A stretch of 8,664 nucleotides of DNA from Desulfuromonadaceae bacterium (GTDB lineage Bacteria > Desulfobacterota > Desulfuromonadia > Desulfuromonadales > Syntrophotaleaceae): positions 1 through 8,664 of the forward strand of contig JAIOSZ010000128.1 of the NCBI GenBank assembly GCA_021107335.1. The letters are read 5' to 3'. Below are positions 1 to 7,009 of the stretch, in pieces (position 1 is the first letter of the stretch; the number at the start of each line of letters is the position of its first letter). The notes beneath the pieces are model-generated. The model was not told the DNA's origin. It saw only the letters and a program-made list of their open reading frames with translations, and did no database searches. The position numbers were made by a program, and so were the translations under genes.

Positions 1-114
1 CGAGAAGAGTTGAAAAAATCAGTAACTCGGCTCGGCTTGGTGAACCGGGAGGAATTCAAGCAACTAGTCGAACGCATCGAAGTTCTGGAACAACGTCTGA
101 AGCAGACCGAATAA
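1..114 (+). CDS. C-terminal end of a phasin-like coiled-coil protein (partial)
   Basis: This is the last 37 codons of a gene that begins before the window, in frame 1, ending in TAA at 112-114. The visible tail reads LGLVNREEFKQLVERIEVLE and then a short charged end rich in E, K, Q and R. A turn followed by a leucine-heptad helix is typical of the C-terminus of small phasin-family (PHA granule-associated) or UbiK/BMFP-like proteins. In Geobacter-type genomes a phasin-like gene commonly precedes an ABC1 kinase gene, which fits the ubiB start 28 bases downstream and suggests one operon. Members of this group associate with granules, membranes or quinone-biosynthesis complexes, but the catalytic or targeting part is outside the window. 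Confidence is good that this is a gene end and moderate for the family. Confidence 0.6.
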   Translation, partial: REELKKSVTRLGLVNREEFKQLVERIEVLEQRLKQTE

Positions 115-142
115 TCGACCTTCACCGGAATCGCGAGTAACC

Positions 143-1834
143 ATGCAATTTTTTTCGCGGATTAACCGCAATATTCGCTCGTTGCGCCGCTATCGTCAGG
201 TTCTCGGCGTTCTCATCAAGTACGGCTTCGGCCATATCGTTGAACAGCTCAACATCCACCACTACCTGCACCTTGGCAAACGACTCTTGAGTCGCGGCAG
301 CGCCAGCAAAGAGATTGAGCACCTAACCGCTCCACAGCGACTGCGACTGGCCCTCGAAGAGCTGGGACCGACCTTTATCAAACTCGGCCAGTTGCTTTCC
401 ACCCGTCCCGATATTCTATCGGTGGAATACACCCATGAACTGGGCAAACTGCAGGACAAGGTGCCAAGAGTACCGGCCACCGCCATCCGAGAGGTGATCG
501 AAGCCGAATTCCAGCGGCCGGTGGAAGCCCTGTATGCCGAGTTCTCCTTCACTCCCCTGGCCGCCGCCTCCATCGCGCAGGTCCATCATGGCCGATTACA
601 GAGCGGTGAAGAGGTCGTCATCAAGGTGAGACGACCGAATATCGCCCAAGTCATCGAAACGGACATCGATATTCTGCAAGGCCTGGCCTACTTGGTCGAA
701 CGCCACTTGGCAAGCGGCGCGATCTTCAATCCGGTAGCCTTGGTGAAAGAATTTCGCCGCACCATTAATCGGGAGATGGATTTCAACCGGGAACGGCATA
801 CCATTGACCGATTTCGGGAAAACTTTTCCCAAGCGACCACGGTCTATGTGCCGCAAGCCTATGGGGATTATAGCGGAAAGACGGTCCTGACCCTTGAATA
901 TGTAGATGGTATCAAGGTCTCAGACTTTGAGCGACTGCGTAAGGAAGGCTACGACCTGCAAGCCATCGCCGCTAACGGTGCCGACGCCATTCTGCAGCAA
1001 GTTCTGGTGCACGGCCTGTTTCATGGAGACCCCCATCCCGGCAACATCTTTATCCTGCCGAATAACGTGGTCTGCTTTATCGACTACGGCATGATCGGAC
1101 GGCTCGATCGCGAACTGGTCTACCGCCTCGCCGAACTGCTAACCGCTGTGCTGCAAAGAGATGTGCAACGCCTAGTGACACTCTTGCTCTATTCCGGTGA
1201 CTTGACGGAAGATATTCGCCGCCCGGATTTGAAAAAGGCGGTCAGCGACTTTGTCGACGACTATTACGAAGTACCGCTACAGGAGATACGAGCCGGGCGA
1301 TTACTGCTTGAATTCGTGGAAATCATGATCCAGTTCCGCATCCCCTTTTCTCCCGACCTGATGCTGCTGACCAAAACCTTGATCGTCATGGAAGGTATCG
1401 GTCGGCAACTCGACCCAGATTTCAACATGGTGGCCCACCTCAAGCCCTTCATGAGCCGCTTGTTGCAGGAAAAGGCCGGACCGGCCAATCTGAGTCGAGA
1501 AGGGGTGCGCATAATGCAATCCTACGGCGCACTGTTTAAAACCCTACCGGATGACTTGAAGGAACTTATTACTCGCGTCAACCGCAATAAATTCAAGATC
1601 GACCTGGAACACCGTGGCCTCGAACGACTCATCACCGACATCGACAAATCGAGCAATCGTCTCTCTTTTAGCCTGCTCATCGCCGCTCTGATCATCGGTT
1701 CATCCATCGTTATGCAGACCGACAAGGGACCGTTGCTATTCGGCTTTCCAGCCCTCGGTATTTTGGGCTACTCTATCGCAGCCATGCTCGGCTTATGGTT
1801 GGCCATCGGCATTTTGCGATCGGGGCGCCTGTAA
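143..1834 (+). CDS. ubiB: ABC1/UbiB-family atypical protein kinase-like ATPase (quinone biosynthesis regulator)
   Basis: A 563-residue membrane-anchored member of the ABC1/ADCK/UbiB family, atypical kinase-fold ATPases that support polyprenyl-quinone synthesis, probably by moving lipid precursors at the membrane. Family marks are all visible: the KxGQ motif (K80-LG-Q83), the alanine-rich loop AAASIAQVH (about 140-148) that replaces the usual glycine-rich loop, the ATP-site lysine in VIKVRRP (K161), the catalytic-loop equivalent HGDPHPGN (294-301) and the metal-binding FIDYG (D314). Two hydrophobic segments near 507-523 and 530-558 form the membrane anchor. The length is normal for bacterial UbiB. 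The ATG at 143 lies 28 bases after the upstream stop with only a weak ribosome-binding sequence, consistent with translation within an operon. If the host is a menaquinone-using anaerobe, the substrate would be menaquinone-related rather than ubiquinone; that is inference. The family call is very secure. Confidence 0.95.
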   Translation: MQFFSRINRNIRSLRRYRQVLGVLIKYGFGHIVEQLNIHHYLHLGKRLLSRGSASKEIEHLTAPQRLRLALEELGPTFIKLGQLLSTRPDILSVEYTHELGKLQDKVPRVPATAIREVIEAEFQRPVEALYAEFSFTPLAAASIAQVHHGRLQSGEEVVIKVRRPNIAQVIETDIDILQGLAYLVERHLASGAIFNPVALVKEFRRTINREMDFNRERHTIDRFRENFSQATTVYVPQAYGDYSGKTVLTLEYVDGIKVSDFERLRKEGYDLQAIAANGADAILQQVLVHGLFHGDPHPGNIFILPNNVVCFIDYGMIGRLDRELVYRLAELLTAVLQRDVQRLVTLLLYSGDLTEDIRRPDLKKAVSDFVDDYYEVPLQEIRAGRLLLEFVEIMIQFRIPFSPDLMLLTKTLIVMEGIGRQLDPDFNMVAHLKPFMSRLLQEKAGPANLSREGVRIMQSYGALFKTLPDDLKELITRVNRNKFKIDLEHRGLERLITDIDKSSNRLSFSLLIAALIIGSSIVMQTDKGPLLFGFPALGILGYSIAAMLGLWLAIGILRSGRL

Positions 1835-1838
1835 CCAA

Positions 1839-1858
1839 GTGTGTTGAAAAAAACACAC
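1839..1858. promoter_or_regulatory. Perfect dyad GTGTGTT-N6-AACACAC, candidate activator (enhancer) site for lpxC
   Basis: Seven-base arms (1839-1845 and 1852-1858) are perfectly complementary around an A-rich six-base centre. It begins five bases after the ubiB stop. No T-run follows on the plus strand, so it is a poor terminator for ubiB. Its centre lies about 131 bases before the start predicted from the sigma-54 promoter at 1954-1969, a usual distance for an NtrC-family enhancer site. A weak RNA hairpin at the ubiB 3' end is the alternative reading. Confidence 0.35.
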
Positions 1859-1867
1859 CCTGCCTGC

Positions 1868-1890
1868 CTAAATAGCCACACTGGCTTTAG
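1868..1890. promoter_or_regulatory. Second dyad upstream of lpxC (AGCCA-CAC-TGGCT core)
   Basis: The core AGCCA (1874-1878) and TGGCT (1882-1886) are perfect inverted arms around CAC. Outer bases CTAA and TTAG extend the symmetry with a two-base bulge on the left. The centre is at 1880, about 100 bases before the predicted sigma-54 start and about 31 bases (roughly three helical turns) from the preceding dyad. The sequence differs from that dyad, so if both are protein sites they may not bind the same protein. Confidence 0.22.
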
Positions 1891-1953
1891 TCCCTCCTTC
1901 ACCACCCCATCCAAAGTTAAGCAATTTCATGACCTTACAGAAAAGACAAGAAC

Positions 1954-1969
1954 TGGCAAACTAATTGCA
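1954..1969 (+). promoter_or_regulatory. Sigma-54 (-24/-12) promoter before lpxC
   Basis: TGGCAA-ACTAA-TTGCA matches the sigma-54 consensus TGGCAC-N5-TTGCW with one difference. The invariant GG (1955-1956) and GC (1967-1968) are exactly ten bases apart, as required. Transcription would start near 1980, giving a leader of about 53 bases before the lpxC ATG. A sigma-54 promoter needs an NtrC-family activator, and one is encoded at 5535-6890. The TTGCAT could also act as a weak sigma-70 -35, but no convincing -10 sits at the right distance. Confidence 0.6.
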
Positions 1970-2032
1970 TTAACCCAAAGCATCATAACGCAATAGTTTT
2001 CAGTAATCAACGAGGGAGGACACCCTTTTATC

Positions 2033-2959
2033 ATGATATATCAAACGACCCTGCAGCAGCCCGTCAAAATTTCCGGCATCGGCCTTCACTCGGGTCAGGA
2101 AATCACCATGTTCCTACGTCCCGCCGAAGCGAACACCGGCGTCGTTTTTCATCGCAGCGAAGGCGATCGGACCGTGGCCATTAAGGCGTGCTCTGCCAAT
2201 GTGGTCGATACCCGCATGGCGACCGTCATCGGCAAAGGCGGCCTGGCCGTTTCGACCATCGAACACTTGATGGCGGCCCTCACGGCCTGCGGCATCGACA
2301 ATCTGCACATCGACATCGACGGACCGGAAGTGCCGATCATGGACGGCAGCGCCGCCCCTTTTATTGCCTTACTACAGGACTGCGGTAAGCGCCAATTATC
2401 CGCTAACCGCAAATACCTGGCGATCCGCAAGCCGATTACCGTAGTCGACGGCGAAAAGCGCGTTACCCTGATTCCTTCGCGATTCTTCCGTATCTCCTAC
2501 GACATCGCCTTTGACCACCCCTGCATCTCCCTGCAACACCGCACGGTCAAGGTCTCGGAGAGCCTGTTTGCAAAGGACCTGGCCCCCGCGCGTACCTTCG
2601 GATTTTTGCACGAGGTGGAGTATCTCAAGGCGAACGGTCTGGCCCGTGGTGGTTCCCTGGAAAATGCCGTAGTCATCGGTGAAGATAGCATTCTCAACCC
2701 CGAGGGGTTGCGCTTCAACGACGAGTTCGTCCGGCACAAGATTCTCGATGCCATCGGCGATTTCAGTCTGGTGGGCTATCCGATCCTCGGCCACATCAAA
2801 GCTTACAAGGCCGGGCACGATATCAACCATCAGACGGTAGAAAAGATTCTTGATTCCCCCGACTGTTGGCAGTTGGTAGAGCTGGGTGAAAGCCCGCAAA
2901 AAAAGACCCGGGCCGTGGCTGGGCAACGGTCTTTTACGCCCGATATGGCTTTTTCCTGA
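2033..2959 (+). CDS. lpxC: UDP-3-O-acyl-N-acetylglucosamine deacetylase LpxC
   Basis: This zinc hydrolase removes the acetyl group from UDP-3-O-acyl-GlcNAc, the committed step of lipid A synthesis, in the cytoplasm. At 308 residues it matches the usual length of about 305. The N-terminus (MIYQTTLQQPVKISGIGLHSG) is the standard LpxC start and supports the ATG at 2033. Active-site residues are present: STIEH with E77 and zinc ligand H78, zinc ligands H235 and D239 in EFVRHKILDAIGD, and the catalytic histidine H262 in the AGHDINH segment. The substrate-binding PIMDGSA lies near 101-107. A GGAGGA ribosome-binding site (2015-2020) is unusually far, 12 bases, from the ATG, and no alternative start codon lies between. 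The gene appears monocistronic: a sigma-54-type promoter precedes it and a strong terminator begins 19 bases after the stop. LpxC synthesis is tightly controlled in other bacteria, which makes this arrangement notable. Confidence 0.97.
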   Translation: MIYQTTLQQPVKISGIGLHSGQEITMFLRPAEANTGVVFHRSEGDRTVAIKACSANVVDTRMATVIGKGGLAVSTIEHLMAALTACGIDNLHIDIDGPEVPIMDGSAAPFIALLQDCGKRQLSANRKYLAIRKPITVVDGEKRVTLIPSRFFRISYDIAFDHPCISLQHRTVKVSESLFAKDLAPARTFGFLHEVEYLKANGLARGGSLENAVVIGEDSILNPEGLRFNDEFVRHKILDAIGDFSLVGYPILGHIKAYKAGHDINHQTVEKILDSPDCWQLVELGESPQKKTRAVAGQRSFTPDMAFS

Positions 2960-2978
2960 GATCCAACTATCAATTATT

Positions 2979-3008
2979 AAAAAGCAGCCTTCGGGCTGCT
3001 TTTTTTTT
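2979..3008 (+). terminator. Rho-independent terminator after lpxC
   Basis: An 11-base-pair stem, AAAAAGCAGCC (2979-2989) with GGCTGCTTTTT (2994-3004), is closed by a C(UUCG)G tetraloop and followed by T's to 3008. It is an excellent intrinsic terminator. Because the stem is flanked by A's and T's it may also work on the minus strand. It separates lpxC from the sensor-kinase gene. Confidence 0.93.
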
Positions 3009-3032
3009 GACTACGGTAGCCAGCAATAGAAC

Positions 3033-3062
3033 TTGCAATCATGGCAATAATTGTCCTAAAAT
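3033..3062 (+). promoter_or_regulatory. Candidate sigma-70 promoter of the sensor kinase operon
   Basis: TTGCAA (3033-3038) and TAAAAT (3057-3062) are separated by 18 bases. The predicted start would be near 3069, giving a leader of about 20 bases. It lies between the lpxC terminator and the kinase ATG, where a promoter is needed. The match is reasonable but unproven. Confidence 0.45.
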
Positions 3063-3066
3063 TGCC
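3043..3066. promoter_or_regulatory. Dyad GGCAAT-N12-ATTGCC over the kinase promoter
   Basis: Six-base perfect arms (3043-3048 and 3061-3066) overlap the candidate -10 box and start region. That is an operator-like position, compatible with repression or autoregulation. The arms are short and a chance match cannot be excluded. Confidence 0.25.
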
Positions 3067-3089
3067 TATTTACTCATCCTAAGAGCGCC

Positions 3090-5342
3090 ATGAATTCTGC
3101 AATCGACAATCCTCCAAAGAGAACTCAGCAACAACGCAAGCGCCGCCGAGAGTGGCTAATTGCTGGTATGGTTACGGTACTGGTGCTGCTGCTTGGGCGA
3201 TACGAACAAGAGCTGTTCGAGTTCTCCGCCCAGCTGCCCCTCTCCCAGAGCATTCTGGTCCTGGCCCTGATCAACATCAATATTCTACTGATCATCCTGA
3301 TCCTGTTTTTGGTTCTTCGCAACTTGTTCAAGCTACTACTGGAGCGGCGACGACAACTTCCTGGAGCACGGTTACGAACCAAACTGGTAGCGGCCTTTGT
3401 CGCCCTCTCCCTAGTACCGACCATGCTGCTATTTTTTGTTGCGGCCGGGATTATCTCCAGCACGATTGAAAACTGGTTCAATAGCGAGATAGAGACATCC
3501 CTTGAAGAATCCCTAGCCGTTGCTCAGACCTACTATAAAAACTCCGCCACCAACGCCCTCTATTATGCTGATCAGATTGCCCGTATCATCAAGGAGCAGA
3601 AACTGCTCAACGAAACCAATCTGCCGAACTTGGCAGCACTGATTAAGCAGAAGCAGCAGGAGTACAACCTCGGGGTGGTCGAAGTCTTTTCCGCAACCCA
3701 TGAAGAGCTGGTCCGAGCCTCCAACCCACAGATACCAACCACCGACTTCACCGACCCCGACTCGGAAACCATTCTCAAAGCCCTAAGGGGCAACCGCTTC
3801 CACAACATTACCCCCATGGGCAAGGCCGACCTGATTCGCGGCATCGTCCCGGTCTTTTCTAATTGGAATCCCAACGATGTAGTCGGCGTAGTCGTGGTCA
3901 ACTACTATGTCCCCTATTCACTCGTCAGCAAGATGAAAGAGATTTCCTCTTCTTTTGAGCAATACAAAAGCACCAAGCTGCTTAAAGGAAAGATACAAAA
4001 GGGCTACGTACTGGTATTGCTGCTGATTGCCCTGGTCATCATCTTTCTAGCCACCTGGTTCGGTTTTCATCTGGCTCGCGGCATAACGGTGCCGATTCAG
4101 GAACTGGCCCTGGCCACCAATCGGGTCGCCGAGGGTGACCTCGATGTGCACATTGCCATTCAAAGCGACGATGAAATCGCCCTGTTGGTCGAGGCCTTCA
4201 ACAAGATGACCGCCGATTTACGCAAAGGCCAGGAGGGCATCCGCCAGGCCAACCGTGAACTGCAGGTGTCCAACCTCGAGTTGGAACAGCGCCGGCGTTA
4301 CATGGAGATAATCCTGAAAAACGTCACGGCCGGAGTCATCTCTGTCGATCGGCAGGGCAACCTGACCACTGTCAACAAATCGGCGGAAAAGCTGCTACAA
4401 ATCCATACCGGCAAGGTTCTGGGCAAAAACTTTCGCGAGGTCCTCAAGACCGAACATCTGCCCCTGATCAAAGAGTTGCGCATTCTGTTGGCTCAATCAG
4501 GCAAAGACTCCATTCGCAAACAGATGAGCATCGATCTACCCGAAACAAAACTGACCCTGCTGGTCAATCTGACGACCCTGCGGGATGAAAACGGAGAATT
4601 CATGGGCACGGTGGTTGTGTTCGATGACCTAACGCAACTGATTCGCGCTCAGCGTATGGCCGCCTGGCGGGAGGTGGCACGGCGGATCGCTCACGAGATA
4701 AAAAACCCTCTGACTCCCATTCAGCTGTCTGCTCAACGCCTGAGACGCCGCTATCTGAGCCGCTTTGATAGCGACGATACGGTCTTCGACGAATGCACCT
4801 CGATGATTGTAAAACAAGTCGATGAGCTGAAAAACCTGGTCAACGAATTTTCTAGTTTTGCCCGTATGCCAGCCAGTAGTCCGACTCCCAACAACCTTAA
4901 CGAGATTATCGCCGAGGCCCTGGTTCTCTATCAGGAAGGGCACAAGGATATCGATTTTACCTTCCGTGCCGATAACCAATTGCCCATCTTCAATCTCGAC
5001 CGCGATCAGATCAAACGGGCCGTCATCAACTTGCTCGACAATGCCGTTAGCGCGACCACTGACGATGGTCGTGTCATTATCCAAACCAGTTACAACCAGG
5101 CCCTGCAAATTGCCTCCTTTACCGTGGCCGACAATGGTTGCGGCATTTCCGCCGAGGACAAGCCACGCCTCTTCGAGCCCTATTTCTCGACTAAAAAGAC
5201 CGGTACCGGACTTGGCTTGGCCATCGTCTCCAGCGTAATTTCCGACCATAACGGCTATATTCGGGTCAAAGATAATCAGCCAAAAGGCACCCGTTTCATC
5301 GTCGAACTACCGGTGGTCAGCGACCACAGCTCTTTAACTTAA
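3090..5342 (+). CDS. ntrY: NtrY-like membrane sensor histidine kinase
   Basis: A 750-residue inner-membrane kinase that should phosphorylate the sigma-54 regulator encoded just downstream. Hydrophobic segments lie near 22-36, 53-78, 97-122 and 304-327. Residues of about 123-303 would form an extracytoplasmic sensor region. A HAMP linker follows (about 328-380, with VPIQEL and the acidic DDEIALL), then a helical connector, a PAS domain (about 402-515), the dimerisation helix and the ATPase domain. The H-box RRIAHEIKNPLTPIQLSAQR puts the phosphorylated histidine at H535 and is the NtrY signature. The N-box is NLLDN (647-651), G1 is DNGCGI (681-686), the F-box is FEPYFSTK (about 695-702) and G2 is GTGLGL (705-710), so the kinase looks active. 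The weak AAGAG before the ATG at 3090 suggests modest translation. The signal is unknown; NtrY relatives have been tied to nitrogen, redox and envelope control, so the gene symbol denotes family and not a proven nitrogen role. Confidence 0.9.
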   Translation: MNSAIDNPPKRTQQQRKRRREWLIAGMVTVLVLLLGRYEQELFEFSAQLPLSQSILVLALININILLIILILFLVLRNLFKLLLERRRQLPGARLRTKLVAAFVALSLVPTMLLFFVAAGIISSTIENWFNSEIETSLEESLAVAQTYYKNSATNALYYADQIARIIKEQKLLNETNLPNLAALIKQKQQEYNLGVVEVFSATHEELVRASNPQIPTTDFTDPDSETILKALRGNRFHNITPMGKADLIRGIVPVFSNWNPNDVVGVVVVNYYVPYSLVSKMKEISSSFEQYKSTKLLKGKIQKGYVLVLLLIALVIIFLATWFGFHLARGITVPIQELALATNRVAEGDLDVHIAIQSDDEIALLVEAFNKMTADLRKGQEGIRQANRELQVSNLELEQRRRYMEIILKNVTAGVISVDRQGNLTTVNKSAEKLLQIHTGKVLGKNFREVLKTEHLPLIKELRILLAQSGKDSIRKQMSIDLPETKLTLLVNLTTLRDENGEFMGTVVVFDDLTQLIRAQRMAAWREVARRIAHEIKNPLTPIQLSAQRLRRRYLSRFDSDDTVFDECTSMIVKQVDELKNLVNEFSSFARMPASSPTPNNLNEIIAEALVLYQEGHKDIDFTFRADNQLPIFNLDRDQIKRAVINLLDNAVSATTDDGRVIIQTSYNQALQIASFTVADNGCGISAEDKPRLFEPYFSTKKTGTGLGLAIVSSVISDHNGYIRVKDNQPKGTRFIVELPVVSDHSSLT

Positions 5343-5397
5343 TGTTCATCATGAAACTGCGGATGAACATTGCTTGGTTTCTGATTTGAAAACCAGC
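5341..5397 (+). repeat. Two back-to-back hairpins at the end of the kinase gene
   Basis: The first hairpin has perfect 10-base arms, AATGTTCATC (5341-5350) and GATGAACATT (5362-5371), with an 11-base loop; its left arm includes the last two bases of the kinase stop codon. The second begins at the next base: GCTTGGTTT (5372-5380) pairs with AAACCAGC (5390-5397) with one bulged T. Neither is followed by a T-run, so they are not classic terminators. They could stabilise the 3' end of the kinase message or form the edge of the structured element that follows. Confidence 0.6.
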
Positions 5398-5402
5398 AAC
5401 TT

Positions 5403-5493
5403 TTCGCAAGAGCAAGGAAATCATGGCCTTGCACGAAGGCGTACATCGGTACGCCGCACACGCAAGGCCGTTGATAGACGCAGAGATTGCGAA
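5403..5493 (+). repeat. Nested triple-stem element between kinase and regulator genes
   Basis: Three perfect inverted pairs nest inside one another. The outer pair is TTCGCAA (5403-5409) with TTGCGAA (5487-5493). The middle pair is GGCCTTGC (5425-5432) with GCAAGGCC (5462-5469). The inner pair is GGCGTAC (5438-5444) with GTACGCC (5449-5455), around a four-base ATCG loop. Such nesting over 91 bases is very unlikely by chance and is typical of REP/MITE-like intergenic repeats or structured RNA. No convincing coding frame crosses it. I cannot assign it to a named family from the sequence alone. Confidence 0.65.
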
Positions 5494-5497
5494 CAGG

Positions 5498-5511
5498 GGC
5501 CGTTTTCGGCC
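5498..5511 (+). repeat. Small GC-rich hairpin before the regulator gene
   Basis: GGCCG (5498-5502) and CGGCC (5507-5511) form a five-base-pair stem with a TTTT loop, ending 12 bases before the ribosome-binding site of the regulator gene. It completes the run of structure filling the spacer. It is too short and lacks the T-tract needed for a terminator. Confidence 0.4.
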
Positions 5512-5534
5512 AGTAACTAACATAGGGAACAACC

Positions 5535-6890
5535 ATGAAAACTATATTGGTCATAGACGATGAACAGAGCATTCGTGAAAGCCTAAAGGGTATTCTGCAG
5601 GATGAAGGTTATCGGCCCTTATTTGCCGAAAGCGGCGAAGATGGCCTAAGCCTGCTGCGCGAAGAGAGTCCGGACCTTATCCTGCTCGATATCTGGCTGC
5701 CGGGCATAGACGGCCTTGAAACTCTGCGCCTGATCCGTGAGGATTTTCCCGAGCAGTTGGTCATCATGATGAGCGGTCACGGCACCATCGAAACCGCGGT
5801 CAAGGCGACCAAACTCGGCGCCTATGATTTTATTGAAAAACCTTTATCTCTAGAAAAGGTACTGCTCTGCGTTGAAAATGCTTTCAAGGTCGGTCAACTG
5901 GTAGAAGAGAACCGTTCTCTGAAACAAAAGATGGCCAAAGATTGCGATATGATCGGTGAAAGCGCAGCGATCTCTTCCCTCAAGGAGCAGATCGGCATAG
6001 CGGCGCCGACCTCGGGCTGGGTATTGATCACTGGTGAAAACGGCACCGGCAAAGAACTGGTGGCTCGTGCCAGCCACAATCTTTCGAAGCGCCGCAGCAA
6101 ACCCTTTGTCGAGGTCAATTGCGCCGCCATTCCCGAAGAACTTATCGAATCGGAATTGTTCGGCCATGAGAAAGGGGCCTTCACCGGCGCCACGTCCTTG
6201 CGCAAAGGCAAGTTTGACCAGGCCCATGACGGGACCCTGTTTCTCGACGAAATCGGTGACATGAGCCTCAAAACCCAAGCCAAGATTTTGCGTATTTTGC
6301 AGGAACGAAAGTTCGAGCGGGTCGGCGGCAGCCGCACCATTGAGGTCGATGTGCGGGTCATCGCCGCGACCAACAAGGACTTAGAAGAGGAGATAGCGCA
6401 GGGTAATTTCCGACAAGATCTCTATTACCGTCTTAACGTGCTGCCTTTTCATGTCCCGCCACTGCGAGAGCGGTGCGAGGATATCCCCTTACTGGTGGAG
6501 CATTTTTTAACCCACTTCTGTAATCAAGAGGGCAGGACCATCAAGAACATGGATCCCGCCGCCCTCGACGCACTAAAGAACTACTCTTGGCCGGGCAACG
6601 TGCGGGAACTAAAAAACCTCGTAGAACGCCTAGTGATCATGATTCAGGTGGACACCATTACCCTCGCCCATCTTCCCGAGTCGGTGCTTGGCCATACAAG
6701 ATCTCCAGACGTAGCCAACAGTGCAGCGACCCTTAAAGAAGCCCGGGAACAGTTTGAAAAGGATTTTATTCGCCAGAAACTGACGGAGTTTGATGGCAAT
6801 ATTTCCCGTACCGCAGAAGCCATTGAAATGGAGAGATCGAACCTCCACCGTAAGTTGAAGGCTTTTGGCATCGAGTACAAGAAACCCTGA
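5535..6890 (+). CDS. ntrX: NtrX-like sigma-54-dependent response regulator
   Basis: A 451-residue NtrC-family activator and the evident partner of the upstream kinase. The receiver domain (1-115) has acidic pair D8-D9, phosphorylation site D52 in LLDIWLPGIDG, S80 and K102. The AAA+ domain (about 139-370) has Walker A GENGTGKE (167-174), the sigma-54-contacting GAFTGA loop intact (214-219), Walker B LFLDEIGD (235-242) and the arginine-finger region FRQDLYYRL (292-300). A Fis-type helix-turn-helix ends the protein (NISRTAEAIEMERSNLHRKL, 422-441). An intact GAFTGA means it should activate sigma-54 promoters rather than act only as a repressor. The AGGGAA ribosome-binding site (5524-5529) five bases before the ATG at 5535 supports the start. 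The 192-base gap to the kinase is wide for this pair. No separate promoter is obvious, so expression probably depends on read-through of the structured spacer. The best local target candidate is the lpxC sigma-54 promoter. Confidence 0.93.
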   Translation: MKTILVIDDEQSIRESLKGILQDEGYRPLFAESGEDGLSLLREESPDLILLDIWLPGIDGLETLRLIREDFPEQLVIMMSGHGTIETAVKATKLGAYDFIEKPLSLEKVLLCVENAFKVGQLVEENRSLKQKMAKDCDMIGESAAISSLKEQIGIAAPTSGWVLITGENGTGKELVARASHNLSKRRSKPFVEVNCAAIPEELIESELFGHEKGAFTGATSLRKGKFDQAHDGTLFLDEIGDMSLKTQAKILRILQERKFERVGGSRTIEVDVRVIAATNKDLEEEIAQGNFRQDLYYRLNVLPFHVPPLRERCEDIPLLVEHFLTHFCNQEGRTIKNMDPAALDALKNYSWPGNVRELKNLVERLVIMIQVDTITLAHLPESVLGHTRSPDVANSAATLKEAREQFEKDFIRQKLTEFDGNISRTAEAIEMERSNLHRKLKAFGIEYKKP

Positions 6891-6907
6891 ATAGTCATTT
6901 TCTCTAT

Positions 6908-6943
6908 AAAAAAAGGCCCGTCGAAAAATTCGGCGGGCTTTTT
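6908..6943. terminator. Bidirectional terminator between ntrX and dodecin
   Basis: A GC-rich stem, GCCCGTCGAA (6916-6925) with TTCGGCGGGC (6929-6938), contains one G-U pair and is flanked by A7 on the left and T5 on the right. It therefore has a T-run on either strand. It can end both the kinase-regulator transcript and the convergent dodecin transcript. Confidence 0.9.
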
Positions 6944-7009
6944 GTGCTTATATTGAGATTATTTACCAAGTGGCCGCTTTTTGAAACATCAGGATCGGAG
7001 CATGAGGCT

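Noticed and set aside
2396..2926. 176-codon open frame on the minus strand inside lpxC
   Set aside because: Antisense shadow of lpxC, which has all its active-site residues; no ribosome-binding site supports the minus frame.
3042..3056. Sigma-54-like TGGCAA...TAATTG before the kinase gene, resembling the lpxC promoter
   Set aside because: The bases ten after the GG are CC, not GC; the TTG is two bases too close. The invariant spacing fails, so it is not called as a promoter.
4629..5249. 206-codon open frame on the minus strand inside the kinase gene
   Set aside because: It is the antisense shadow of the conserved kinase domain, whose H, N and G boxes prove the plus frame is the coding one.
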